64,000 bases of DNA. Source: Mangifera indica. Taxonomy: Eukaryota > Streptophyta > Magnoliopsida > Sapindales > Anacardiaceae. Positions 1 to 12,389 of this stretch are shown piece after piece. The position numbers and the translations under genes are program-made. Every line of letters starts with the position of its first letter. Position 1 is the first letter of the stretch. Location: contig NC_058141.1 of the NCBI RefSeq assembly GCF_011075055.1, positions 744,001 to 808,000 of the forward strand. Reading direction: 5' to 3'. The notes beneath the pieces are model-generated. The model did not search any database, was not told where the DNA came from, and worked only from the letters and a program-made list of their open reading frames with translations.

Positions 1-1
1 T

Positions 2-159
2 CTTCTAATAAAGAGTAAGACTGGAGAAATGGAAGTTAATGTTCCATTTAATGTTAACCATGGTGTTCCCTTTGAGTTTCTGTCTCTTCCTCTTTCCTTT
101 TATGAAGAAGCCCTTGAAACAGCTTTTTCTATGGAGAAAGAGCTGAAAAGCCTCTCAAG
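2..159 (+). CDS. Possible 3' part of an exon entering from the left edge, unrecognised
   Basis: One frame is open from the window edge for about 52 codons. It contains the peptide NVNHGVPFEFLSLPLSFYEE and ends near KSLSR. The reading stops at a TAA that overlaps a plausible splice donor (AAG followed by gtaaag), so this could be an exon of a gene starting outside the window. I do not recognise the protein. It lies only 9 bases before the first ATG of the adenine phosphoribosyltransferase pseudogene and could equally be its leader or chance coding. It is short and unsupported by a domain. Confidence 0.2.
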
Positions 160-167
160 GTAAAGAG

Positions 168-1943
168 ATGTTTGCAGGTTAAAATGGGTTGCAGGGAGAC
201 CCACTATTGAAGGCCATTAAAGAACCCACTGGAGTTGTTCCTCACTTCCCAAAATCAGGTCCATAAGAACCATTCTCCGTGTTTTTTTCGTTTTCAAACT
301 TGTGTGTTTGTGTTATTGTGAGTTGAAAGTTCCAGGTATTTTATTTTTTTCTGTTTTTGAAAGGTAAACTTTTGTTTCTTTTGGTACAAATCATGTTTCA
401 AGATATAACTACACCGATACTTGATCACAAGGTGTTTAAGCATGTTGTGGATATTTTTGTTGATTTTTATACAAATATGGTGATCAATGTGGTGCCTTGT
501 AACTCTCTCTCTCTCTTTTTTATTTTTTATTTTTGTGTGTATAAAACTCAGAGTTTCAAGGCACGGTTTAAGTTATTGCGGAGATTAGTATTTAGTGTTT
601 GCTTTTAGTTGGCACTTTCTGTGGATCTAATTTAAGGTGGAGAAATTTATATACATCATATTTTTGGTTATTCTCTTGCATTGATCACTACAAAGTTGAA
701 ATTTTTAAACTTTGTGGATGTGATGGGATTTTTCTTTTAAAAGTGTAATTCTTTCAAACAATGAGTTAAAGGAGTTTTAGGCTTATTTTTTTTCTGTTGC
801 AATTCGGTTAGAAGGATAACATTTATTGAACTATCTGATTGAACATATTTAAATGGGTTCTTAATTAGAAATGATCTTTTTTATTTAAAACTTATTTAAT
901 ACTTTGCTTTGTTTGTTTCATCTATGTAAAAATTTATTGATCTTTTATTTCAGCTCCAGTGCAGATGTTAAAATGATTTGGGTTCAATTGAAGTGGAATT
1001 AGAACCTTATTAAGTTTATCTTAATGTTTGGCTCTTTCAAGAGCTGTATTTTCTTTGAATTTAAAATGATTTCGTTGTATATATGTTCTAAATTCAGTGA
1101 AACTTAGAGAAAGTTGGATTGTGGCTTCATAAAGTGCAAATTCATGTAATTATGGTTCTTGTGAGTTGTCTTTGAGTGTGATTTGCTTGAGTTATTACCA
1201 ATTTGAGTCATGCATATTTCTGAATGAAAATTTTAGCTTGTTTTTTGTAATGCCTATCTTTGCTTTCTTTGATCTTTTTGCGTTATTTGTTGTGGCTGCT
1301 CAAACAATTAAACTACATTCCAAGAGTCGAGGCCAGAGGATTTTTGTTTGGCCCTCCAATTGCCTTGACTATTGGTGCCAAGTTTGTTCTTCTATTCTAT
1401 GTGGGTGGTGATACTGGTTGAACGTAATGTTTATCTGGTCTGTCTTGATTAATTGTTCAGCTTAATTTAGCGACTGTTAGTTAATGACAGTATATGTTTT
1501 ATCTTACTGAAGAAGAAGAACTTTAGAATTTCATTGCTATTATTAGTTCTATTATAGGATTAAAATATCAGAAAGGCAAAAACATGAATGTCTTTGAGAT
1601 GACATTTTATTTTGTTTCTGAGATTCAAACTTTGTATGTGAACTGAATGGAATCCTTCTACAGGAGAAGTCATCTCTGAAGCATGCAAACTCTAATATGG
1701 AACAAATTGTTAACATGCTATGGTCATTGATGATTTGCTGGCTACAGGTGGTACACTCTCTGCAGCTATAAGGCTGTTAAGTGTGGTCTAAAGCTTCATA
1801 TGATAATTCTTTTTTTGTTTCATTATAATACTTGCTTTGGCCTCATAACTGAAACTTTTACAAATTTTAATTGCTGTTAAATAGAGCGTGTTGGAGCTGA
1901 AGTAGTTGGATGTGAATGCATTATTGGGTTGCCTGAGATTCAG
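168..1943 (+). pseudogene. Adenine phosphoribosyltransferase (APRT/APT) pseudogene with introns retained
   Basis: APRT converts adenine and PRPP to AMP in purine salvage. Five blocks match the family in order: 168-258 (NGLQGDPLLKAIKE, VVPHFPK), about 389-497 (IMFQDITTPILDHKVF), about 1326-1391 (EARGFLFGPPIALTIGAKFV), about 1663-1782 (VIDDLLATGGTLSAAIRLL, the PRPP-binding loop) and about 1885-1943 (ERVGAEVVGCECIIGLPEIQ, followed by a gtaatg donor). It cannot make an enzyme. There is a TAA four codons after the ATG (180-182), the acceptor AG before block two is missing, the segment after AKFV is lost, two stops precede VIDDL, and no C-terminal exon was found before the transposon at 2178. Retained introns mean DNA-level duplication rather than reverse transcription. 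The family assignment is strong. Confidence 0.82.
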
Positions 1944-2177
1944 GTAATGATTAGTTACTTTTAATATGTATTTCTTCTCATCTATGACATCTCCTTGTTA
2001 AAAAATTTTGGCTACTTCACTGTCTTCATGTGCTTCGGTACTATGGCTAGTTGAGCTCCTTTTGTATGCATTTATTTACCAATAATATTAAGATTGAATT
2101 CCCCATATACTTGGACCAAGTTAAGCTGGTAGAATTGGTATTGGCTTAATCATACCAATGAGATGATGTAAAATTAA

Positions 2178-2962
2178 GGCCAAACGACTTTTCCCACCCA
2201 AGGTATGTTGAAATATCAAGTTTCCACCCTTTATCTTTGATAATACCAAACACCCACCCATGAGCGGTTAAAATTAACGGTGGTAAGGGTAAAATCGTTA
2301 TTTTCTCTATAATATTAAAAATAAACTAAAATATAATCTATTTTTGCCCCCCTAAACTTTAAAAATTAAAATTTTCCCCCAGCCTAAGTTTTAAAAAATG
2401 GCAGTTTCACCTTAGAGTTTCTTTTTGAAATCTCCAGCGACATCTTCGGCTCCATTACCGACGGCCTCTCCCTCTCGAAACATCCTCTCCTTCCGGCGAT
2501 CTCTTTCCTCTCATTTGTAGCCCCGATCTGCATCAGAGACGCCTTGAAAAACGAAGTTCTTTTTCTTTCCAGACGAAGACGAAGCCGTCGTCTTCGTATG
2601 GGAAGACAACCCCGACGAAGTTCTTTGTCTTCCAAGGCGTCTCCGAAGCCGATCAGGACTCCAAATGGGAGGAAAGAGATCACCGGAAGGAGAGGATGCT
2701 TCGGGAGGGAGAGGTCGTCGGCAATGGAGCCGAAGATGTCACTGGAGATTTCAAAAGGAAACCCTAGGGTGAAACTGTTATTTTTTAAAACTTAGGTTGG
2801 GGGACACTTTTAGTTTTTAAAGTTTAGGGGGGCAAAAGGAGATAAAATTTCAAGGGGTTAGGGTTCCGTTAATTTTAACTGCTCGATATTTTGTATTATC
2901 AAAGATAAAGGGTGAAAACTTGACATTTCAACATACCTTGGGTGGGAAATAGTCCTTTGGCC
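2178..2962. mobile_element. Non-autonomous Mutator-like element with long inverted repeats
   Basis: The left end (GGCCAAACGACTTTTCCCAC...) and the reverse complement of the right end (GGCCAAAGGACTATTTCCCA...) match over at least 45 bases. The flanks TAAAATTAA and TAAAATAAA agree at 8 of 9 positions, which fits the 9-bp target duplication of Mutator-like elements. Subterminal parts are also complementary (pyrimidine-rich ttttgcccccctaaact on the left, its complement near 2815-2835), and the GC-rich core around 2560-2620 is palindromic. The element is close to one large foldback. Two frames of about 80-100 codons read across the core from opposite strands and encode similar peptides; this follows from the palindrome and is not evidence of a gene. 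A relative lies at 52101-52986. Confidence 0.85.
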
Positions 2963-5880
2963 TAAAATAAACTTGAAATATTGAAGAAATTTATTACTCT
3001 TGCGTCATCTTATTTTGATGGTTTACAATATTGTTATTTCTTGTAGTATTACTTCTCTGCTTACAGCCATGACCATCCAACTAGAGTCGTGAACCTGGTT
3101 GCGGTGTACAATCTAAAGTTGTTGTATGGAAATTTTAAATGATCGTTTGCCAAAAGTGTCACATCTTGGAAAATTTTAGTCGTTTTGTCTAAGTTAGCAA
3201 GTATCTATCGTCTTTTCTTTTTACTTCCCAATCTAGATGCATAATCAAGTTTTGTCTGGGCATGAAGAATTTTTGCATATCTTCTATAAACTGTTCACTT
3301 AGTATGATACATAATCTTTTATTTTTTGTTTTCTCTTTCTTAGTTTTGATGGTTTCCGTTCTTGGGTATTATTTACCACATGGTAGTAGACATACTTTGT
3401 TGAGACACTATAATGTTGATATGAAGGATTGTGCAAAGACGGAGAGAGGATTCGACTAAGGATTAAGAGAGCTAAGTCATTTCTAAGAATTCAAGACCAA
3501 ACCAACTCAATTAGAGTGCAACTCTAGATCCATCCTTATTAATTAGGTCTTTACAAAGAGAATAATGTTACAAAGATTCATACTTAAAAATTGTTACATA
3601 TTTTAAAATATTCAATGCGAATAATATTAGACGGAAGCATCTAATAAATCAGTAGATAATAAACACAATTGTCTAGATGTTGAACTAATTTTGCAGCACA
3701 TCATCTTATAGTTGAGTGGTCTTTCTCGTACAACAATGCAATGTTTTTGCAAGACAAATTTGGGTACACAAACAACCATGCACTCCTCTGTGCCCTTCAA
3801 GCATGGTGCTTTCAATCAATGTTTTAAAACTCGAGTCGGTACTCAAATTTTGTTTCTTGATTATTGTAATCATCCATCGTTTGTTGGGTTAGTAAGTGTT
3901 TTTTAATTATTACAATTAGTTTAATTTTATTTGACTTTCTCAAAAACCTCCTTTTTTGTTGAATTATTGTTGTTCAACTTTATTTAATAAATATTATCCT
4001 TAAAGTTAATAAAATTAATGAAACAATAGAATTTTTAAAGTGAAGATCTAGATTCAAATATTTATTACGTTTGTAAAATCTGTATTTATCTAATACAATA
4101 GTTATTAATTCAATTATTATATCTCGAGTTTACCCTTTCAGTAAATACTGACAACCCTCGATAATTAAAAAAAAAAAATCTAATAAATATATTTTAATAA
4201 ACTTGTTTCAAAATTTAAATTATATTATTTTGGCATCAAAGATTCATCTAATCTATTGGATTAATCAACTCTCGGTCTAAATATATTGCTTTTAACTATA
4301 GATTCAATATAATAGTCTAAACTATATTGTTGAATTCTCAAATTCATATTTCATAAAGAATTTTTTGAATAAACAATATAAAGTATAAAGATTGTTATTT
4401 TTTTTGTTTCTCACCTATTCTAGGGGTTAGACCATGATTCAAATTTCAAATAGTGGTTTGTACAATTATCCTTTTTAATATAAATGTATCTTTGACCACT
4501 TGTGGTTCATTTTATGATTCAATTTAACTCTCACAACTGATTAAAAACATATCATCAGCAAAGAAAAAAATCATTATGAAAAAAAATAAAAAATCATAAA
4601 AAAAAATTCACTGAATATAAAAAATTGTTTAAATCTTAAAAATCATTTAAAAAAAATCACCAACAAAACAAACTATTGTGCAATGACACGCAAAACAAAA
4701 CATAGTTCTTAAGCTAAATTCTTTCAGTTTAAAGTCAATTCAAATTGAATCAAACAGTAATCCAAGCACACTGCCCGGATCCTGCCCACCCAAGCATCAT
4801 TGCATACGTAACCAAATTACTTGCGGCAAGTTCTGATTTGCTACAAATTAGTTTAAAGATAATATTCTGTACGATCTAATTATTATGGACCTAGTTATTT
4901 TTAAATCTAACTTATTATCAAACTGACACAATGGTCCAAATTTTGCTGACCAAGCCGGCAGAGATGCAACCGGAACCAGACCTCACCATGTCCTCCAACG
5001 TTGAAATACAATTTGGGTATAAACCAGGCCGACAGACTGGGTCACAATTCTGAACAAATCAGCACGTATAGGAATAATCTGTTAGAAACAGGAAACTGGA
5101 GCCAAAACCAGCCGGATAACGTCTTTCCTACTAGAACCGAACATCTCATTTCCGCATAAAGTCTAATTTCTACCCCAAACCAACACTGTTTTGCACTTTG
5201 CATTTTCCATTTACAATAAATCAATCACTTTTCGAACACTGGCACTCATGCTTGTCTTGTCTCCTGTCTGGCCCAGCATGTCTATTCTCAACTCGGGCAA
5301 AAAGTGTCCTTGAAGGACAATGTAATTGAGAAATAATTCAGTTATGTCCAATTGATGGGAAGGCTAGATTCAATACAAGTTCTTCAAGCTTGAATCACAT
5401 TCATATATTCATCTAATAATATCTATATCTCGACTCGACTTACTAAGACTTTCTTTAATAGACAAATTTGGAAAATCTAGCTAGTAAAGTATAAGAGTTA
5501 TGACGTATTACACTTGAACAGAGAATTGCAGTCATGAAATGAGGGCCAAAAGAAATAATCAAATCTGGACATATAATAGCTTTAGAAAGCAGTAACCAAA
5601 ACTTTATGCAAAATTCAAACAATTTGACAAAGGTTAAAAAATAGTATTTTCCTTGTTCTCTGACTTTACCTTCAATTTACTCGTTCTTTTTTAACATTAG
5701 TCTTCAATTTAGGACACAGCGTTCCACATTTTGGAAGTCTTACACCCTAATGCACATTTACATTCCCAATGGTGTTGCATAGTATAAGATCCAGTCTCAC
5801 AGTTCAATCATGGAGACATAGCCGCTGGTTAGACACCAAGTTTCACTGTGGTAAAAAGGGAAAAGAAGGTCTATAGCATG
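2963..5880. other. Intergenic, no gene seen
   Basis: This is AT-rich sequence with only short open frames (about 60 codons) lacking recognisable domains or splice context. The part nearest 5.0-5.9 kb may hold the 3' UTR of the minus-strand hydrolase gene, but no clear polyadenylation site was fixed. Confidence 0.5.
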
Positions 5881-6024
5881 AATAATACTATGTGCACTTA
5901 GAATGAGTATCAATTTAGATACTAATGATGATGTATCACCATGTGATTTGGTGATTTGGTGATTTTGAATTAATATGGTGACACATCATCATTGATACTC
6001 ATTCTAAGCGCACACTATTTTATT
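5881..6024. repeat. Hairpin MITE in the hydrolase 3' UTR
   Basis: Two arms of about 50-60 bases are near-perfect inverted copies. The left arm includes cttagaatgagtatcaa and atgatgtatcaccat; the right arm includes atggtgacacatcatcat and gatactcattctaagcg. They are separated by a short loop containing gatttggtg repeated. The hairpin starts 14 bases beyond the stop codon of the minus-strand hydrolase, so it should be transcribed in that gene's 3' UTR. A hairpin of the same general type lies at 25757-25880. Confidence 0.75.
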
Positions 6025-6037
6025 GTTCGGGCATTGA

Positions 6038-9000
6038 TCATGGTGTTGAGTCATAACAACTAAGGAATTCAATTATACAAGGATAGACTTGGTCCAGTGC
6101 CTGCATTTCGAATAAGGAAAGTATTATACTTGCTGTGATGATATAGGTAAGTAAAATAAAAGCTGTTATTTTATTCTCCCAGAAGTTGTTTAAAAAGACA
6201 AAGTTTACCAGTCGTCCTCCAACCAGATCATAATGTGAGTAATGTGCGCCCCCAGGCTCACCAAAAACTTTATAGGTAACCAACTTCTCAGGAAGGAGCT
6301 TAACCGTTTCTGGTTTCAATTCATAACAAGCAACATGAAGAAAAAATTAATATCGCAAAAAAATAAATAAATAAATATCTGCTTTTACGTACATACCCTC
6401 AACAGCTTCAGGTGGACAAATTAGATCCTGATCTCCAGCAATAGCTAAGATGGGTACATTGCCTTTATGTAGATGATCCTTGTAGAAAAATTTCCCACTC
6501 CTATCACACAGGCCACCCTCTCGAAAAGCTGTTGTAAGCTGCAGGATAAGTTTAGCAGGTATGGTACCTACCAACCATGATTAAGTCCCATATGTCAGAC
6601 CCATAATGCATCAATATAAGAAGATGAAAGAGGGGTAAAACTTGATTGTGCAAATTACAAAAATAAATATATCCCACAAAATAGTGGTGAAACCATTTCG
6701 ATGAAAATAAAAATACTTAAACCGACATGCAACAATTGCCTTCATGTGCACGCTGTCTATATTTGCATAAGAAGCCATAATGTCAATAGTGAAAGCACAT
6801 CCATACTCACAGAAGTTGTTCAAGATAAGCTTTTTCAACATCTCTGGTTCCATCATGTCTTCTGCTGAAATCAGATGATTAAGCCAAGAGAACAAATAAG
6901 GAGGACTAGATGAAAGTGGATAAGCAGCTGACAACAATGCCCCTAAAGGAACAACAGGGACATTGAGAGCCTGTGCAGGATCAGCCTGTATAAAAAGTAA
7001 CTTGACATTAACTTCTCAACAGAAGCTATTCCTCTGAAAAAATCTACATATAGAGCATTATAGATGGTTCTAAGGCTCAAATTAATGTTGAATTGGTACA
7101 CATAAAAACTTAATTTTCATCCACTTACAAGGGGTAAAAGCAATTTAAGTGTCGAATTTGAAGAAGTGTAGTCGAGAGATGATGCCAATGTAACAATAGC
7201 TGCCAATCTACATTCTTTTCCTTCAAAACCTTATGAGATAAAACAGAATGCAGTAATGTTAATAACAACACCTCATCAGGGACTGGTTGACAGAAAGAGA
7301 GAAATGGAAAAAGGTAGATTAAAAGAACAAAGATATAGAGGTTAAACAATAAACATTGAACCAAATAACTCAACTCAACTTGGACATGAAGTAGGCTTCA
7401 TCATGAAATTCAACTGTTTTCTATAAGATGGTGAAATTTTTATTAATTTTTCCCCATTTTGTAAGAAACATTATTTTACTGATAAGATCATAGAAACAAA
7501 CAACTTCTTCCCATGAGCTATTGTTAGGCTGCTCAGCCATCTGCCAAACATCAACAGGTTAAACCAAATTACCAACATCAAGAATTCATGCAATAGCTAA
7601 AACCTATTGACATATTCCATAAGTGTACAGAAAACTAAATAGAGCATTAAAACCATGTTCAACGTGTTACATGTCTCCGTAATGTCACAAATGTCCAGGC
7701 ATCAAATAGTAGATCATAGAACTAACATCCCCAAACACCTATTGACAAGTATGCATACAAGACAAACATTGAACCATTGTCACAATTTTAGCATCAGCAA
7801 AAACCACTGTTACTTAGCAAGAATTGGTATATTACCACATTTTGATAGCATTGCATACAACAAGATACCTCCCATGGAATGTCCTATTGCAAGCAGCTTA
7901 CCATCCTTTGGCTTGCTTTGTGCATTTATATAATCCATCTACATCAGCAAAATCAAAGACAGTTAATTCAAAATGTAAAGAGTGCATATAAAAGGTTATA
8001 TTACAATAAAAAAAAATTAAAGATAAGCGTATAGGTGGTTCTGATTAAAATAAAACCAAGACAATCAACCAAATCTATGAATCCATCAATATAATGTCAC
8101 CTCACCGCAGCAGGAACATCTTCTTCTAGGTAATGATCAAAATCCCAGTCATACTTCACAATCAGGTCAAGCTGTTTCTGAAAATCATCTATTGTTGAAA
8201 AAAGACGCTCTTGCAAGTCAAACAATTGAGGTGAAACAGATCGTTGACCTTCTTCAATGGTGTTTACAAGTCTTTCACTCAATTCCCTGATTTGGCTAGC
8301 AATACCTGAGCTTTGCCTTGTTTCCAACAAGCTTGACAGCTTTACCCTTATCTCATTAAAGCGTCCAGAGAACTGAGAATCTTCTAAGAGTTTTGATATT
8401 CGATCAAACAATTTAGCTGACATTATCTTTGATTGACTTTCATTGAGAAAGCCTGAGAGACTTTCTGACAGACGCATAAAAGTTTCAGTCAACTTTGTCA
8501 CCAGCTGTGATTCATCCCATACCACTGCTAAACCCGTTGCCTTTTCTTCAGCAGAAGAAATTCTAGAATTTGTCAAGGTATCAAGGACTTCAGTCCGCTG
8601 CTGCTCCACAGAATTGACTCCATCAACAGCAATCTTTCTGACAGTTTCATCAGTTGTCCCCTCAACAACAGCTTCCATTTGCTCAAATACTGCATACGCA
8701 GACTGTTCAACTTCTTTCAAATTTGATCCCCGCACACTCAACCCAGCGCCTCGAACTTCAAGTATCCATGTGTCAAATCCCTGTCCAGACATGTATCGTG
8801 CAAACGAAGACTGCAAAATGTACACATGTATAACTACAACATTGATGAGTTTGAACAGCAAACAATTTGAATCCCAGTGTTTCTCATATTTTCAAACTTC
8901 TCTATTTGTTGCAATTATTCGAATTAGAACTTTTACAGTTAAACTTTTTAGTATTAGACTTTACACAACTGGAACTATTAAAATGATGTATTGGGTATTT

Positions 9001-9867
9001 TAAAATTGAAATACAAGCTTCATATCAAGAAAAGTCACACTTGTTACATCTCCTTACTAACGATTACAAGTAAACTAGCAAATAAACCACTTACAGTAGG
9101 AGAGAGATCATAACCAATGGCATTAGTCCCCACTCCAGATAACAGCAACAGCGGATGATTCCTCTTTGGCGCCTATAAATAGAATTCAAACATAGCATTT
9201 CAACCCACAAATAAACAATGAATAGTTCCAAATTAAGATTACATCCTTTTAATACCTGACAATTTCTTAGTCCATTTGATAGAATTCTGCTTCTAAACAC
9301 TATTTTTTTAAAGCATTTCAAGTAAATGTCCTTTTCAAAATCAAGCAATTACTTTTAAATTTCCCTCTGGTTCAGTTGAACTTAACTTTTTCTAATTCTT
9401 TGAAAACAAATTGCCATTATCATACATTTTTCTTCTTCATTACTGTATTATGAACAGTTATTTAAATTATTTTTAAATAAAATTAAAAACAATGAAAATT
9501 TATTTAAAGTCAAAATGTTAGGACGCGACGGCAGACAGACCTGAGGTGGCGGATTATAGCGCCAAAGCGCGAGTCGCCAATCAGAGTTCGCCACGGAGAC
9601 ATAGTGCAGCTCGTCCGCCGTACAAATTGACGGCTTATTATCTACAACCTTCTCGACGAACGGTTCAACGGCGCCAGAGCCATTGGAGAAAGCCCGCAGG
9701 CGAAACGGAGGCGTTGACCGAAGCGACTGAGGGCGAAGATGAGCGGAGGAGGGGCGTAGGGTGAGGGAGAGGAGAGTGGTGCGGCTGGTGGCGAGAGAGC
9801 GGAGGAGCGTGGAGGTCACGCAACGAATGTCGGAGGAGCGAAGTTGGAAGTGATGCGTTGTAGCCAT
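6038..9867 (-). CDS. Alpha/beta hydrolase, UCP031088 family, probably organelle-targeted (At1g15060-like)
   Basis: Nine exons join in frame to 607 residues: 9541-9867, 9095-9172, 8106-8810, 7836-7938, 7129-7229, 6811-6985, 6397-6567, 6209-6309 and 6038-6100. The first 65 or so residues are rich in Arg and Ser and almost free of acidic residues, as in a plastid or mitochondrial transit peptide. Conserved blocks follow: ADELHYVSVANSDWRLALWR, NHPLLLLSGVGTNAIGYDLS, FARYMSGQGFDTWILEVRGA, the nucleophile elbow GHSMGG (Ser near residue 391), AGDQDLICPP (acid region) and HYSHYDLVGG (His region). A long helical insert of about 190 residues sits between strands, as in the Arabidopsis relatives. The start is the first ATG matching family N-termini (MATTHH); an in-frame upstream ATG would add 36 residues. 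The substrate is unknown. The frame is intact, so I infer a working gene. Confidence 0.92.
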
Positions 9868-10062
9868 TCTTTGTTTGTTTCGTCGCGGTTTGTTATTAAA
9901 AAATGCAAAACGTGTATGATTTGAGCATACACGTTTGCGTGATTTGCCTTCTTGGCTAATTTTCGGTGAGGCCATGAGATTGGGGAAAGTTCCCTAAAGT
10001 CCAAAAAAGCACTCGTTAACCCATATTGATTTGGATTGGTAGCCAGCTTCGGTGGCAACTTA

Positions 10063-10563
10063 GGGAGGTTTGGTTACAGAGCATTTAAGATTATTCTAAT
10101 AATCTATCTTTTATTATTTATATTATCTTATTTAGTTTATAAATAATAAAAAATTCTGATAATATTATATTATCACTGATGATGTGACAGATAATATAAA
10201 AGATAATTTGATTACTACTTTATTTTTAAGTATTAAAAAATTATCTAAATAATCTTTATTTTATTATAACTATATATTCATTTATTAATTTTTTAAGATA
10301 AAAATAATTTCATTTTCAATGAATATAATAAATAACATAAAAAAATATTTTAGAATGATTATATTCAAAGGTATTTAAGTAAAATAATATATTAGTATTC
10401 TTTTATTACTCTTAACTAAACATAATAATTATTTATATTTATTTTGTTTATCAAATTTAATCAAACATAATAATGATTTATAGTTAATAATATTTAAGGT
10501 AATCTATTTTTAAAATAATCTTTTAATTTTGATAATAAAATATTTCTTAAACTAAACACCCTC
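10063..10563. mobile_element. MITE with 3-bp TTA target duplication (family A, copy 1)
   Basis: The ends are GGGAGGTTTGGTT and ...AACTAAACACCCTC, flanked on both sides by TTA, which suggests a PIF/Harbinger-type origin. The interior is very AT-rich with the diagnostic segments tttattatttatattatctta and aaaattatctaaataatct. Four further copies lie at 18536-19015, 24836-25178, 25180-25665 and 62495-62985. It carries no coding capacity. It sits about 200 bases upstream of the hydrolase start codon, so it may overlap that promoter. Confidence 0.8.
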
Positions 10564-10566
10564 TTA

Positions 10567-12389
10567 GATCAAATAATCCAAGGTCGAGAATGGGTATTCT
10601 CAAATCGAGATTGAGTCAATCTATCTAGACTTAATTGATTTATTAAAAACTCATCATCACATTTATCTTTTTTAACTTATTCTTCTACGTGGTCTCTTAT
10701 TTATCTTTTGACAACATATTTTTTCTTTCAATAACTTATTCCACAAATTAATCGATAATAATAAACAATTAAATTATTTAACTCAATAAAAAATGTTTAT
10801 TTATTTATGTAAGTTTACACCTAAAATTTGTATATGATTATTTCTCATACATTGTCATAAACTCATCAAATTCACATAAAACGAGAACATAAATAATTAA
10901 TTAATAATTTTAATAAAAACAGAGGTGGTTTATAATACAAAATGATTGATGTTTTAAATTAATGGAAACCTTGAGGGTGTTTTAGAAATTCTCCCCATGT
11001 AGGAAGTTGAAGAACCTACGCAGCCAGCATCCAGTGGTCCAATCCAACAATGATGGGCCGGTGCCCATCACCAAAACCGCCGCAGTTTGCGGTTTGATTG
11101 AACATTTTTCCCAGTTACATCCTTGTATTTATTGATTAGTTATGTAAAATTATTTTAAATATTTATTTAAATAATTTATGGATTCTTTGGGCCAAAAGAC
11201 TTGTTCCCAGAGAGAGGTCACAACCGAAGGGAGGTTAATGGTAGAGAAAGAGAAATCACAGTTAGATTCAAGTCATTAAATAAGAATTGGGTGAAAATAA
11301 TTTCTTAGAGACGAAAATATAATTTTTTTGAAACTTAATCTTAAAAAAATTGTTAATTTTTTAAATTAAAAAATAAATAAAATTTTGTTATTTTTAATAT
11401 ATTACTAATTAAACATTCTTGTAACATGCTTAACCTCTGATTTTGAACAAGGTGAGCCATAACTTTAACATATGTTTTCAGGATTTTCTTCTGTTTTTTT
11501 TTTTCTTCTAAAGAAACAAGCTTAATTTTTGCTGATGAGCGTAACTTATTGGAGCAACAGTGTGCACTAATGTAAGCAAGATGATTAATATGTTCATGTG
11601 TGCTTCAAACTGCATAATTTTTTTTGTTGAGATAGTAACTGGGAGAGTTCTTTAGTATTTTCTTGAAGATGTTCAGGAATTTTTTTCACACTGTCTAGCT
11701 TGTAAATTCTCTTGTTTCCGCACAAGAGGAATGGTATCATCTTCCCTACACTGAAAAATTAAAATGGGTTGGCTCTAATTTAAACAATGAGAGGGATCAA
11801 GTTTTGTCATGAACCAAAAAGAGAAAGAAGGTCCTCTTTTAAAGTGCTCTAGTTAACAGGATTTCTTTGAAGTTCCTTCTTGTGTGACTGTTCTGAAAAA
11901 ATGAGTAAGGGGATCGAGTTGGGAAAAACTGTTACTGTTGTGTTTTTTCCTCAAGCACAGTTCATCCTGATGTACTTAAACCATCTTGGATACAGGCATC
12001 AATTGCTAAACTAGCGATAAACTAAGCTATTTGATATTGAAAAATAAAGCAATAACGTCTAGCATATGATCTCTAAATTCAGAAGGATAGAGAAACTCAA
12101 ACTTCAGTAAAAAATTGGAGAAATTTATGAAGTCGTATCCCAGTAATGCTGGCTAATATAAGCTTCTCAATATTTTACTTGATAGGCGAACATTTAAAAA
12201 CAAAATTAAAATGCTGGCACACCTCTATAATCTAGTCTATTGCATCTATTCTGTGGTTAGTTATTTCAAATTCCAGAGGTGGCTATTAACAGATGTATCT
12301 GAATTTTTTAAAAAGAAATCACTTGATGAAACTTTTACATTAACTATGACATGCATTCCAGAAATAACCAATTTTGCTATCTATCATTG
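10567..12389. other. Intergenic, no gene seen; isolated MULE-like end at 11190
   Basis: AT-rich sequence without a supported gene. At 11190 the bases GGCCAAAAGACTTGTTCCCA resemble the terminal repeat of the Mutator-like family at 2178 and 52101. No matching right end was found, so this may be a relic or chance. The remainder up to the ELP2 fragment could be degraded intron of that gene, but no exon is recognisable. Confidence 0.4.

Noticed and set aside
2384..2795. Two opposite frames encoding similar Arg-rich peptides
   Set aside because: They are produced by the palindromic core of the Mutator-like element, so the resemblance follows from the inverted repeat.
8443..9003. Open frame of 186 codons on the plus strand
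   Set aside because: It lies antisense to exon 3 of the hydrolase, whose minus-strand frame matches a known family. The plus-strand frame has no recognisable domain.
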